From assembly GCA_030765055.1 (NCBI GenBank), contig CM060953.1, positions 183,643,898 through 183,707,897 of the forward strand: 64,000 nucleotides of DNA, written 5' to 3'. The translations under genes and the position numbers were made by a program. The stretch comes from Mantis religiosa (lineage: Eukaryota > Arthropoda > Insecta > Mantodea > Mantidae). This document shows, in pieces, positions 11,771 through 23,134 of the stretch. Each line of letters begins with the position of its first letter. Positions within the stretch are counted from its first letter, which is position 1. The notes below the pieces were generated by a model that saw only the letters and a list, made by a program, of their open reading frames with translations, ran no database searches and was not told where the DNA came from.

Positions 11771-11773
<3 letters not shown>

Positions 11774-11812
<39 letters not shown>
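11774..11812 (+). repeat. Poly(A) tract
   Basis: About 39 uninterrupted A residues inside the left part of the Tigger element. The second Tigger copy has a short T run at the equivalent place, so the tract grew from a pre-existing A run. Confidence 0.9.
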
Positions 11813-11813
<1 letters not shown>

Positions 11814-11963
11814 ACTTGTTTTACAGACGATAAATTGCTATACTCAGTAGGTACGTTTCTCGAATTCTCTTGCTAGCGGGAGAATTCTTTGCACTCACTC
11901 CACCTGCTTGGTACCAGGTTGGAAGAGAAACTTTGATAAAGTCATTGAAAAAGTTGTGGCCTG

Positions 11964-11992
11964 GTGTGTGTGTGTGTGTGTGTGTGTGTGTG
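11964..11992 (+). repeat. (GT)n microsatellite
   Basis: About 14 GT units. In the second Tigger copy the same place reads GGTGTGAGTGA on the complementary strand, so this microsatellite expanded in situ. Confidence 0.9.
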
Positions 11993-12377
11993 ATTTCATT
12001 ACTGAGGGGATTCAGTACGAAGGCCACCATCCTGGGACCACTGTTCCTATGCCCCCAAGTGGGGGCACACCCGGGAGGAAGGATAAGGCGAAGGAGACAG
12101 AGGATGGCGGACCCAAGGAGGCACGACAGTACAGAGGGCAGGGTCCCTACAGTTTACTTAGATAGAGACTTGCCCTGACAGGCCAGGACAACGAACACGC
12201 TCCCCCCCACCGCGAGACAGCAACGAGCCCAGCAGCCGAACCCTAATGATACCAAGGCACTGAAAGGGAGCACCAGATGAGAGATGATAATGGAGATGAA
12301 ATGGAGGGACAGGAAATTCGGGGGACGAAACCGCCTGAGCCATCCCGCTCGGTGGTGTATTGTGACTTGCCGGAAAA
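11993..12377. mobile_element. GC-rich insertion in the Tigger element
   Basis: Relative to the 27.4-kb Tigger copy, about 385 bases are inserted between the (GT)n and the segment preceding GAAGAAGATTTTATAGAC. The insert is purine-rich and GC-rich, unlike its host element. On the minus strand GGGATGGCTCAGGCGGT near 12325-12350 resembles a tRNA A-box, so a SINE is possible, but no clear B-box or target-site duplication was found. Confidence 0.45.
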
Positions 12378-12812
12378 CAAGACTGAAGGAGAAGTATGGA
12401 AGAAGATTTTATAGACTTTTTTTTTAAATATCGATGGTGTTCCCATGTTGATGAAGAACGCATTGACGGAGGTAATAAACCGATTATAGAGGAAGGCCTT
12501 ATTGCACCATGCAGTGTTACTGAAAATAAAGAGTATTCAGATTCAAACAGTGTTGATGAACCAGCTGTGGTTATGAACCACGCACAAGCAGTAACAAAGA
12601 AATTGATGCTTTATTTCGAGAGTCAAGCCGAAACATTACCAAATGAACTTGTAATGTTAAAGCGGATGCGAGATCGCGCTGCTCGTAAGCGATATACTAA
12701 ACTGAGCCAGCAGAAGTTCATTGCCACATTTACTACCGACCAGTTTATAACTATCTTGTGTGCACTTCAAATATATAGGCTATTACAGTACATACAGTGT
12801 ATGTGTATTTAA
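12378..12812 (+). pseudogene. Tigger transposase, C-terminal fragment
   Basis: An open stretch from about 12396 to a stop at 12812 encodes an acidic segment with NKEYSDSNSVDEPAVV, then YFESQAETLPNELVMLKRMR and ARKRYTKLSQQKF. This order matches the extreme C-terminus of Tigger/jerky-type pogo transposases, beyond the DDE domain: a short paired helical region followed by RxRxxAxKK. The fragment at 27640-27945 is a sister copy with the same blocks (YFESQVETLPNELLMLTRML). The upstream catalytic core is absent, so it is a relic even though the frame is open. It is unlikely to be a host gene, because it sits between the element's termini. Confidence 0.65.
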
Positions 12813-12938
12813 GCTCCATTAGAAATAGTTTGGTGATGTACTTTTTTAGGTTTTTACGTCATTCTCTGGATAAATCGGATTTTCGTTAACTCGGATCTAC
12901 TCTAGTCCCAGTTGTCCTGAGTAAATGAGGTTCTACTG

Positions 12939-13980
12939 TATATGTTTAAGATAATTTCACGACAAATGTATATCTGAAGTGAAGTGCTGTGAAGTCCTGT
13001 CCATTCTCAATAACGTTTATATAATTCGTAAATTATAAAACTAAAAAGGTTTTTGGCGAAAGCCACTTCAAATGCTTACACTTTTCTTACGTGGAAAATT
13101 ACCATTCATTTTTCCCTCCCTTTTTCTCATGGTCATCCAAAGAAGACAGAATTCCTTAGTCATAGAGTGACCAGCTTCTACAAGATCTGAGTATCGCTTA
13201 AACCCTCCGTAATCCCATTTTCTTGCAGTGAACACTGATACGAAACTGAAAGAGGAAATTTTGGAAGAAAAGGTTTCAGGAAGTTTAAATATTTCTCTTC
13301 AGCTTTTGACAATTATGAGAACCTCCCGTTTACGATTCCGTACTTTAAAATGTAATATGTATCGTTATGTAGAATTAGCAACGTATACATTAGAGAAATT
13401 CTTAGTACTTTATATTAATTAGAATTAGACGAATAAATATTTTAACTTATTCCAGAAGAGAAACTCCCAAAAAAATAACATGCAGATAACAAAAACTGAA
13501 CATAGAAAGGACAGATAAGGATAAAATTTATAGTGAATAAAAAAGCGAAGCTGTTTCACACATCCAAGCGGGGAAAACATGGAAGCTATAACCGCTTGTG
13601 AACGAGAATCTTCATTACAGCTCAAACAATGTCTGTCAATCTGCAGCACGTCACTCTGTTTGGGATATAGCTGGTCCATGGGAAATCAAATGTGCTCCAT
13701 CCTTGCAAATAAAATGAAATCTTGAGCGTTTCCACTGGTTTGTCAAAATAGTCAATTACACACAAAAAGGTACATCTACCGTTCAATGCTATTTCCCCAC
13801 AGCCAGCAATATTTTGCAAGCATAGCACGTTCCAGGCCGCATTCAAAGCCCACTTTGCAGTAGTATTGTCCACTATTTATGTATGTCAGTTTTTTATGAT
13901 CTAAGTGCCTTATTCGCTACATTGATATTCATTACTAAGTTAATTTCTTAGTCTTTTTTTTTTTGGTGGGAGGAGGGTAA
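12939..13980. other. No gene recognised
   Basis: Open frames at 13228-13422 (+) and 13425-13873 (-) have no recognisable similarity. AT-rich throughout. Confidence 0.4.
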
Positions 13981-15270
13981 ATTACGTCCTCAAATCTTAA
14001 CTCACATGGGACAACGAATGAAATGATGTTCAAATGAGTACAGGATACATAGAGTTTAGAGTTACCTGACATTCATCTTTCAGGATAAGGGAAAACCTCC
14101 AGCGTTGTTATATCGGACGATGAATGAAATGATGTTGAAATGAGTACAGGGTATATAGAGCTTAGAGTTACCTGACATTTCTCTTTCAGGATAAGGGGAA
14201 ACCTCCAACGTTAAGTCATCTCGGACAATGAATGAAATGATGTTGAAATGAGTACAGGGTATATAGAGCTTAGAGTTACCTGACATTTATCTTTCAGGAT
14301 AAGGGAAAACCTCCAACGTTAAGTCATCTCGTACAGTGAATGAAATAATGATCAAATGAGTACAGGGTATATAGAGGTTAGAGTTACCTGACATTCATCT
14401 TTCAGGATAAGGAAAAACCTCCAACGTTAAGTCATCTCGGACAGTGAATGAAATAATGATCAAATAAGTACAGGGTATATAGAGGTTAGAGTTACCTGAC
14501 ATTTATCTTTCAGGATAAGGGAAAACCTCCAACGTTAAGTCATCTAGGACAGTGAATGAAATGATGTTCAAATGAGTACAGGGTATATAGAGGTTAGAGT
14601 TACCTGACATTTATCTTTCAGGATAAGGGAAAACCTCCAACGTTAAGTCATCTAGGACAGTGAATGAAATGATGTTCAAATGAGTACAGGGTATATAGAG
14701 GTTAGAGTTACCTGACATTTATCTTTCAGGATAAGGGAAAACCTCCAACGTTAAGTCATCTAGGACAGTGAATGAAATAATGATCAAATAAGTACAGGGT
14801 ATATAGAGGTTAGAGTTACCTGACATTCATCTTTCAGGATAAGGAAAAACCTCCAACGTTAAGTCATCTCGGACAGTGAATGAAATAATGATCAAATAAG
14901 TACAGGGTATATAGAGGTTAGAGTTACCTCACATTATCTTTCAGGATAAGGGAAAACCTCCAACGTTAAGTCATCTAGGACAGTGAATGAAATGATGTTC
15001 AAATGAGTACAGGGTACATAGAGCTTAGAGTTACCTCACATTATCTTTCAAGGTAAGGGAAAACCTCCAACGTTAAGTTATATCGAACGATGAATGAAAT
15101 GATGTTCAAGTAAGTACAGGGTACATAGAGCTTAGAGTTACCATTCATCTTTCAGGATAAGTAAAAATCCCGGGAAAAAAACTTATCCAGATAACTCATC
15201 CTCACCAAGATTCGAACTCTGGACCTCTTGAACGTGAAGCAGGCACGCTACTACCTACGCTACAAAGGAG
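13981..15270 (-). repeat. SINE-A copy with ~11 tandem units of its central domain
   Basis: On the minus strand a SINE-A head (complement visible at 15180-15270: GATTCGAACTCTGGACC, CTACCTACGCTAC) is followed by about 11 head-to-tail units of about 108 bases. Each unit holds the complement of TTATCCTGAAAGATGAATGTC-like through ACGTTGGAGG, and the copy ends at the normal SINE 3' end (TTACGTCCTC at 13981). Units differ by scattered substitutions and higher-order similarity (for example TAGGACAGTG versus TCGGACAGTG types), consistent with local duplication. Not coding. Confidence 0.85.
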
Positions 15271-15690
15271 AGTTTAATTTTTCGTTAGTTTTGGTCGATC
15301 AATAAAACCAGAAAAGTTCCTGTTTACATTTTAAGACAATGTACACGTGAAATTAAATAAAAATCTTGGGGATAAATACAGAAATAGCATTTTTAAACAC
15401 TTTACTGTATTTATACTCCATACTTTTATTTGGCGTCTTTGATTTACTAATATTGGCAATATTTATCACTTTCAAACACTCCTGAAAACAGTAATGCACA
15501 TTCCAATTTTAAACGTCGTCTAAATCAAAACTGCATACCTATTGGCATTTGTCATTATGTAAAAAGCACCAAGGTCAAAATATCTTGCACATTAACTTGT
15601 AATTTTCAGCAAAATTGAGAAATTCACAGAACCTATTTTGAATTTTTATAATTATTTTATTTTCTAGCATAACTTCGCTTCAAATTAGCC
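15271..15690. other. No gene recognised
   Basis: AT-rich spacer between two SINE-A copies; nothing seen. Confidence 0.4.
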
Positions 15691-15857
15691 AGCCCCCGTA
15701 GCGTAGATGGTAGAGTGCCTGCCTCACGTTCAAGAGGTTCCGAGTTCGAATCTCGGTCAGGTCAAGTTACCTAGATAAGATATTTTCCAGGGTTTTCCAT
15801 TATCCTGAAAGATTAATGTCAAGTAGTTGTAAGCTCTATGGACCCAGGACTCATTTT
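15691..15857 (+). repeat. SINE-A copy, 3' truncated
   Basis: Clear head (GTAGCGTAGATGGTAGAGTG, CGAGTTCGAATCTCGGTCAG) and body to GGACCCAGGACTCATTT, then the match ends without the usual tail. Confidence 0.8.
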
Positions 15858-17295
15858 TCTTTATAATGATTTGGTAGACAAAAGAAAATGCTCAATAAAA
15901 TGGCATCGGTGTGCATTTTAATAATGACAGTTAAATTAATAACATTTAATATGTGCCAAATGCAGAAATTTCAGTACAATTTTGTATCTGATAGTTATAT
16001 TTACATTACGACACTGTATTAAGATTTTCACGTCGTTGGAATGGAGATACTCAGGTTGCCTTAGAAGAGGAACTTCCAACAGTACATCCATCAACTCCCC
16101 ACAACTGTATCCTACCAATAAATATAAGATAAAGGTGCCAGAGAACTCTTCTTAAAAACGTGACAGATCTCGGTCAAAGTCTTAAATGAATAAATCTGAA
16201 AGTGCAAAACTCAGTCACCCTTCGAGCATACACTTGACGTTTACACCGAGGGCTAATGTCCCGACTAAATATTAGATTGTCTTCCTGTGTGCAGTGACAC
16301 TCGTCTCCAATTTAAATAATCTAATTTGTGACAATCACAGGACCAACGCTGTCCAGTCTTCTACAAACCATCTTTACAAACGTGTATGTTCTCACTGCGT
16401 AAATCGCCTTTACATAACGATAAATATATACTTTTAGCCAATTAAACCTTAAGAGAAAATGTGCAAACCTAAACAGAAATTTAGAGATAAAGGCAATAGC
16501 AACGTCTTTTATAGTGCAAATACCATTTTCAGATGACGTAATCAATTGAATATAAGATGTAAATACATTTAAACCGAGTTAATCGAGCTAAATATTTCCA
16601 AAAGTAACCATTACTATTTGTTGTAGGTACAAGGGAGTTAGAGGATGCTGAAGCTATGGATGGCTTTGAAAGTTCACTTTGAACCGCAAGAAAGAAAGAA
16701 GGAAAAAGAAAGACGTTTATAAACATTTTTGTACTTATACGAAGTTTTCAAATGAAGACCATACTCTTGTCTTAGCTCTTGAAATTTTTAGATTACACTG
16801 GGCAACAATGAAAATGTTTCGGGCTTAAAAATAGTGAATTTACATGTATTTCCATCTGCTGAATTCAAAAATCACCATAAAAGTCACAGATTAGCTCTTG
16901 TTTTGAAGATAAAGTGACATTTCATTTTTAGAGCGAAAATTTTAAATTTGGGGGATTTTTTGGGGGGGAGGGGAGTTAGCACACCTGTCAAAATGCCGTA
17001 GATGACAACTACAAGTCCAGCAACGCAAAGAAGGTCCCTGTAAGGAATGTGCGTGTTACACAGTGGGTCAAGGGCAGCGAATGTGTGTGTCAGAGAACGC
17101 CTGTTACACAAGGAGCACAACCGTTAAAAAAACATGCACCCTATTCACTCTGTTCACTAAAACCGAGAAGATTCATTCGCAAAAGTAGAAGCCATCAGAA
17201 TGGTCTGTAACTGTACTGACATGGGGTGTCATAAACCTCTCCAGGGAGGGCGTGGGAACCTTCGCCAACCCTCCTGCGTCTCGTCCCTCGGAGAC
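15858..17295. other. No gene recognised
   Basis: AT-rich. A G-rich run (GGGGGATTTTTTGGGGGGGAGG) lies near 16951-16972. Open frames are short and unrecognised. Confidence 0.4.
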
Positions 17296-17593
17296 TTTCT
17301 CTCCTGTGGAGGAGTATATTTGGTGACTGCTCCTGCAAAAACACAGTAACCTTGGACGCAACATGTCCCTTAAGAACCATTTTCTCCACTCTCACCTAGA
17401 CTTTTTCCCTCCTAGTTGTGGAGCTGTTAGTGATGAACATGGGGAGAGATTCCATCCGGACATTTCTGTTATGGAACAAAGATATCAGAACCGTTGGAAT
17501 GAAGTAATGCTTGCGGATTACTATTGGTCTTTGTATAGGGATTCTGCGGAACTCCATCACAAGAGGCAAGCTAAAAGACGACGAAGTCAATAG
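17296..17593 (+). pseudogene. Conserved repeat-associated protein, C-terminal fragment
   Basis: From about 17363 to a stop at 17593 the frame encodes MSLKNHFLHSHLDFFPPSC, then SDEHGERFHPDISVMEQRYQ, RWNEVMLADYYWSLYRD and a basic tail (KRQAKRRRSQ). From memory, a segment with MSxKxHFLHSHLxFFP, GERFHQDI, ERRYQ and MMADYCWxLKRD is found in very many copies in arthropod genomes, in proteins of unknown function that I take to be transposon-borne. Upstream the similarity seems to continue (LLLQKHSNLGRN, preceded by a stop and a likely one-base frameshift near 17310-17320), so this is the end of a longer decayed gene. No catalytic motif is visible. The family assignment needs a protein search. Confidence 0.5.
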
Positions 17594-19120
17594 GCCATCG
17601 CATGATCTCTTCAGACACGACTATCTGCGAAGTATTTTTCCAGCAATTTAGAACTCTTAGCATGTAATTATCAATTTAAAAAATCAAATGCACTTTCATT
17701 GTTGTTAGCATGTATGTAATTAAAATGTATCCTTTTCTCTCAATCCGTTAATATGTAATACTTCCACCTTGTGTATATCATAGAAACTAGAGCTAAGAAA
17801 TATTTATCATTGTCATTTGTTTTTCTCAACCCAAAATTAGTAGGAATTGCCTAATGAAGTGCTTGAAACATTCAAATATTATTTTTTGTTGCCCAGTGTT
17901 ATATGTGGCTATTTTTTTTATAAATGGTCCGCCTTTTTTTCCTTTATGTCGCGTAGAGATTTTTTTTTTCAAAATATTTTTATTTACACACGCACATACA
18001 GACCAAACAAGATGGAAAAGTGTACAACCTTGCTTAACATAGAAATCTGTAGGAATTCCGGGTATCCAAATTACGTACTGTACATTCAAATATGTTTTAG
18101 CCAGGGAAGGGAGTTAGTGTCTAACCAGGAGATAGTCCTCGCACAGCAACACTTAAGATTCCCCATATGAAAGTGCTACTTACAAGTGGTTAAAGCTCCA
18201 ATCAGTTGGCAATACATTTGAGACTTTCCATAACTAGGACCGACTGAAAGACATACCTGAAGTCCAGTCAAGCACAAACGGTTGTCTAACAAACAGGGCA
18301 TTGCTCAACAAGTTTGGCTGACCTATTTATAAAAATGATGTGTTAGCTTAATTTATTCGATTGACCAGATATTCTAAGATATTCCTTACAGTCAAAACCG
18401 ATTATATTTTAGTAAAACTTTGCCTTTTTCATCTGGTTGACCATTTTGTATATATCCGTAAGCGATAACGTTATGCATAGAAAATCTTTACACAGGTTCA
18501 CGATTTGGTGTGCTACTAGCGATATAAATTTCAAACCCCGTTGTTTATAAATATAGAATTTAGAAATGTCACCTTTAAAGCGATTAGAATATACAAAGAG
18601 ACATCACTAAACGCCGGAGATCGTGGGCTTCTTTTACAATTAACAGCATTCTTTTGTGCTACAGAAATGCAAAACTGAAAGTGTGAATTTCAAGCACAAC
18701 GATTACGTGACTGTTGAATTCCAATGGAGAAGATTTTGTCTATCGCTGCGACGTTGCTAAGGCATAATCCTACCATAAAAGACCTGGGCGATTTCTGAAT
18801 ATGGTGCAACGGAAGCGGAGTCAGTCCCAGACAATCTGCATATTCAAATCTCTCTGGGACCAAACAATCCACCGTTTTGACCTCCGACGTTCTCTTTAAT
18901 GCAGAACACAAGAAGTAGAGCTAAGGTAACGCTGGAATAGCATAAGGAAAATACTATCTAGATAAAAGAACAACCTGAAGTCAAGGCTGGGAACAGAACC
19001 GATGTTTCTTGGTTGATTATGCCTTAATTTCACTCATCTTACATCCACTTATTCACCACTATGCGGTTTTATTTTTTGTGCCTACTATAAGAACACAAGT
19101 ACTACAGCATACCATTCAAA
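17594..19120. other. No gene recognised
   Basis: T-rich tracts at 17880-17970 and no recognisable frame. The frame at 18690-18911 (-) is unassigned. Confidence 0.4.
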
Positions 19121-19325
19121 GCCCGCCTCGGTAGCGTAGATGGTAGCGTGTCTGCCTCACGTTCAAGAGGTCCCGAGTTCGAATCTCGGTCAGGGTGAGT
19201 TACCTGGATACGGTTTTTTCCGGGGTTTTCCCTTATCCTGTAAGACAAATATCGGGTAACTCTAAGATCTATGGATCCTGGACTGATCTGAGCATCATTT
19301 CACCCATTTCATTCATCGTCCGCAA
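19121..19325 (+). repeat. SINE-A copy
   Basis: Well-preserved head (GCCCGCCTCGGTAGCGTAGA, GAGTTCGAATCTCGGTCAGG) and body (TTTTTCCGGGGTTTTCCC, TCATTTCACCCATTTCATTC). It ends abruptly near CATCGTCCGC without poly(A). Confidence 0.85.
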
Positions 19326-19579
19326 CTATGTCGGGTGAGGGAGGGGGAGATTTATTTTATATAATATGATTTAAACCAAAACTATGAATATGACGTTATT
19401 TTTATTTTTCATTCGTATTCAATAAGAGATTATGTTTCATTATTAACTGCAATAATGATAATATCTAAAATCACATACACATAATTTTGTATAGCTTAAC
19501 ATTGTGATGCATTTAGTTCATGTGGTTTATATTACGGCAATAGTCTATTTGTATAGGTTGATCACGCTTCAGAAAATTA

Positions 19580-19851
19580 GTTTGTTTTTCATTTATACCC
19601 CGCCTTTAACTGCAGTGGTCATATCAGCGGCCGTTCTCCTTTGTAACATATCGAAGGTGTTAACTCGTATTTGTTGGGTTTTAATCATTAGATCAGGTAC
19701 ACATTCGCACTCTCGTTCATACTTCCAGACTCTGGGGAAGACGAGGAATTATCTCGGTCAGAGAAAAATTCCCAGTCCCATCGCCGGGAATCGAGCCTGG
19801 GACCCCTAGCACAGCAGGCAGGTGCTCTACAGACTGAGCTACGGGAGCAGC
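19580..19851 (-). repeat. SINE-B copy, full length with target-site duplication
   Basis: The minus-strand head (complement CTACGGGAGCAGCC, TGAGCTAC) has an A-box-like TAGCTCAGTCTGTAGAGCA and a B-box-like GGCTCGATTCCC; the body matches the 1.35-kb and 30.2-kb copies. A 10-bp direct repeat, CAGAAAATTA, flanks it (19570-19579 and 19852-19861), so the insertion boundaries are firm. Non-coding; the frame at 19504-19809 is a shadow. Confidence 0.85.
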
Positions 19852-19861
19852 CAGAAAATTA

Positions 19862-21453
19862 CTTAATTACAGAAATTCTTTAATACGAAAAAATTTCCCT
19901 TAATGAAATAAGTTTTTTTTTTTATAACCAGAAGAAAAGAATTGATAATTATTCGGAAAAGGAAAGGCACACTAAAACAAGAAGTTCGAGGTGTATGATT
20001 TGTATACGATAATAGCGACGACAGTGAGGCATTTTCCAGTGACAGAACATTACTGATGATATATTTGACATTACGCCTTTTCCAGTTGAGTAAATCACCT
20101 TTTTAGAAATTATTTCCGTTGATCTTGATCACAAGATAAAGTTAGTTATATTACCGTGCACATCCTATAGTTACATTTAATAACAAAAGTGTAGTAACTA
20201 ATTTACTTGATTTTCTCTCTTTTCTCCGTTATGAAAATTGCAGAACACAGGGCTGTTTATTGCGTCAATACATATTAAATACATTTATAATCATTAAGGT
20301 TATATTTCATGATTATGCACCCGTGTTGCGTATAATTGGCTAACCTTACATATCAGACACGCAACTCTCAAGTGCTCCATTTCTGTTTCCTCCCTTACTG
20401 TACGCCAACTTACTAATATTTCACCCTGAACGCTTTGTCGGGTAGTACCAATGTAAGACAGCTAGAGAGCGAACAAAGTAACTAACTACTTATCGGTGCA
20501 GAATTATCGTGGAAACAAAACAATGTAGATGCCTAGTGCGAGATATTATTAGAACGTGTACATGCTACCTTGAATTTCGAGTATTCCAATCAAACCGACT
20601 ATATTTTGCAGAATCCCGAGTTGTTACAGCACTACTTTACAAATAAATGCTATTCTTTTTTCATTTTAATTTCGATTTTATTTTATCTCTTATCCCTCAC
20701 ATCCTAGGGATAGTGTTTAGAACACACCCTCCTTTAAGTAGGTACATCGTCAGCAATGTAACCACTTCTGTCATAAATGTTACCACGTTGTAACGACAAG
20801 AGCGAGAAGTGCATTAGTGGTGTCGTTTGTTTCCCATAAGAGAAGTGAGGAAATAGCCAAGTGCTGTGATGTTCACGGAATTACATTATCGACCAGCTCC
20901 ATGAAGGTTTCGTTCAATTTACCTCCATCTTGGTTCATTAATACAGAAACAACTAGACCTTGAGTGTTCTCCAACTCTGTTCACATAAAACCGAGCAACA
21001 ACGAGAAAAGTCCGATTTGTTGTACTAGTAAGACAGTCTATTATCACAAATTATTCTTTAAAAACTCATTTTAACGGAATTAAGGATACAGTAAACCTTA
21101 AAAAATACTTTAAGATAGGATCGCTAAGTAACAGCATTGCTACAAAATTCTGTTCTCCTTACTTAACGTAGAAAATAAAGGGGGGAAAAACGAACTAAAA
21201 AGAAACAACTTCCAATTTTAGGAAAATGCTTTTAAAATGCAAATCTGTAACGACGAATATCTCGGAAATTGCTCCCTAACAAAAAAGAAGTATTTTAAGG
21301 ATATGTATGATTGAAATTTCACGAAATCATCAAAAATATCACCTTTTCCTCTTTTTATTCTATGAAATAGTGTAAGCCTTCCTGAATTCAAAGAATGCTA
21401 ACATAGCATCCGCCAGACATTTTTAAATGATCTAATCTAGTTTGAAACTTACG
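19862..21453. other. No gene recognised
   Basis: AT-rich. The motif AATATCTCGGAAATTGC near 21257 belongs to the recurring motif described in the findings. No frames of note. Confidence 0.4.
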
Positions 21454-21465
21454 CGAATGCCAGTG

Positions 21466-21691
21466 AAAATGTATAGTGTTTAACGCACCCTTTTACTACA
21501 TATGGCACCGCAGGCGGTGACACTGATGATACATGAGATGAAGATGGAGCAACGGTGGTATGAGATCCCGGAGAAAACCCGCCCAGCGCCGTGTTGTCCA
21601 CCACATATCTCACTTTGCGGTCGCCTGGGATCGAACCCGGGCCGCCTTGGTGAGAGCCAAGCTGTCTAACCACTGAGCCACGGCGCGGCCT
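21466..21691 (-). repeat. SINE-E copy with perfect 12-bp target-site duplication
   Basis: The minus strand starts with the tRNA-like head GGCCGCGCCGTGGCTCAGTG (A-box) and CCGGGTTCGATCCCAG (B-box). The body has GTGGACAACACGGCGCTGGG and CACCGCCTGCGGTGCC, with GTTAAACACTA near the end. The direct repeat CGAATGCCAGTG at 21454-21465 and 21692-21703 is identical, marking a young insertion. Confidence 0.9.
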
Positions 21692-21703
21692 CGAATGCCA
21701 GTG

Positions 21704-22265
21704 TTAGATATGAATTCCAATTCTTTATCCTTATTTTCTTCCTAGTGAAACTTTCAGCATTTTTCATCATTTAAGATGCTCCTTGCATCGCAGTTTTAGT
21801 GTTAGACTAATGAAACTTGCTACAAACGTTTATAGAGACATGGTTAATAGAAATTGCCCTGGGTTTTATTTTTATTTATTTATTTATTTTATTTAAGCAC
21901 ACTTTCTGTACTTCAAAACACAAACATTTCAAATTTTGGGCAAAAAAGCCATTCTCATTGATTTAAACATTTCTGGAACCTTAACTTATTGAGACATGGA
22001 GAAAACTAGGGAACATTTAAAATAAATGGATGTATTGGGAACCCGTTGTTAAAATATTATACAAACATTTAAGTTGTTTTGTCCCAAGGGACATTTTAGG
22101 TAACGTAATCAAAATAAATGTGATATATTTTACAAACTTCAAAGTGAAATTGATAACATTCGGGCTGTATCATATTTGCACTAAGTTACATCTGTAGTAT
22201 AAATCCTAAATAATAATAATAATAAAAAAAAAACCATGCTGTTGCCAGAACCACGTCTGTCCCAC
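21704..22265. other. No gene recognised
   Basis: AT-rich, with a TTTATTTATTTATTT run near 21876-21895 and (AAT)n followed by an A run near 22213-22233 that probably belongs to an old retroposon tail. Confidence 0.4.
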
Positions 22266-22460
22266 ATACATTTCCCAAACTCAAATCTCGATTAGGGTGA
22301 GTTACTCCGATATGGATTTTTTCCCCTAGGGCTTTCCCTTATTCTATGCAGAGGATATAAAGGTATACTGCGCGCTAGAGAACCGTGCCCATTTAAGTAA
22401 AATTTCAACCACTTAGTACATTCACCGTCCAAAATGACCTAACCAGTTACAGAACGTTAC
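22266..22460 (+). repeat. Old SINE-A-like copy, alternative tail
   Basis: AAATCTCGATTAGGGTGAGT and TTTCCCTTATTC match the SINE-A frame, but the 3' end reads ATGACCTAACCAGTTACAGAACGTTAC. This is close to the copy at 35528-35731 (CCTAACCGCTTATAGGACG) and unlike the AACGTTGGAGG tail of the others, so the two represent an older subfamily. Confidence 0.6.
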
Positions 22461-22819
22461 ACATCAAGAAAGTGTTACACTTTTAAAAGTACTTTGTTTA
22501 CGCTTTTTTGTTAATTTTTAAATCTCAAAGTGACATTTTTGGATGTACTAAGAATCACAAAGAAAAATTCCACACCACAGCCGCGATGTGAACCACGGAT
22601 CCAAGTTGCTCTGACCAAGTGAGTTACCATCAAATTCTCCAACTGGCTTCCATTTTTGTCGAGATCTCAAACATTTTGAGAAGACATATTCAATGACTCT
22701 TTACTAACGTTTAACCCTTCCTAGGTTAAAACTATAATTTTAACTTTGATTTTACATTATAAACTTTTAATTTTGTTTAACTTTACTGGGATTCGTTTTC
22801 AGTATTTCCTAAGTTTTCC

Positions 22820-23090
22820 CTTCCTCACCAATGCTTGGGTTCCCTCAGCACGAGGGAGCCGAAACCTACTGACCTGATAGATGAGGTCAGGGTTGGGGGG
22901 TCGGCCCAACGCCTGTGATGAATGATTGGAGCAATTTGTGCAATGATGGTAGGGGAAACTGGAGTACCCGGAGGAAACCTATCCCAGCGTCATGTTGTTC
23001 ACCACAAATCCCAGTTTGCGGTCGTCTGGATGAAACCCGGGCCGCCTAAATGAAAGTCACGCAGTCTAACCACTTAGCCATGGCGTGGCC
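22820..23090 (-). repeat. SINE-E copy, old
   Basis: The head, read as complement (GCCATGGCGTGGCC preceded by TAACCACTTA), retains the B-box complement GGATGAAACCCGGGCCGCC. The body is diverged from the 37.7-kb copy but keeps GGAGTACCCGGAGGAAACC and the TTGTTCACCACAAATCCCAG block. The left boundary is approximate. Confidence 0.7.
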
Positions 23091-23134
23091 ACTTTCAGTT
23101 AAATTATACATTTAAAAAACATACGTACTCCCAA

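Larger units (their letters stand above)
11717..12938 (+). mobile_element. Tigger (pogo-like) element, internally deleted and interrupted
   Basis: The ends are inverted: left CAGTAACACTTCGTTAATTC, right complement CAGTAGAACCTCATTTACTC, each next to a TA dinucleotide (11715-11716 and 12939-12940), as for pogo/Tigger elements. Inside, a C-terminal transposase fragment follows an insertion at 11993-12377. The parallel copy at 27438-28165 shares the interior, including the GGCCACAACTTTTTCCA complement, and confirms the structure. Most of the transposase (DNA-binding and DDE domains) is gone. Confidence 0.75.

Noticed and set aside
13981..15270. Regular ~108-bp array considered as a CRISPR-like or satellite array
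   Set aside because: The units are contiguous without spacers and are copies of the SINE-A central domain between a SINE head and tail; the DNA is eukaryotic.
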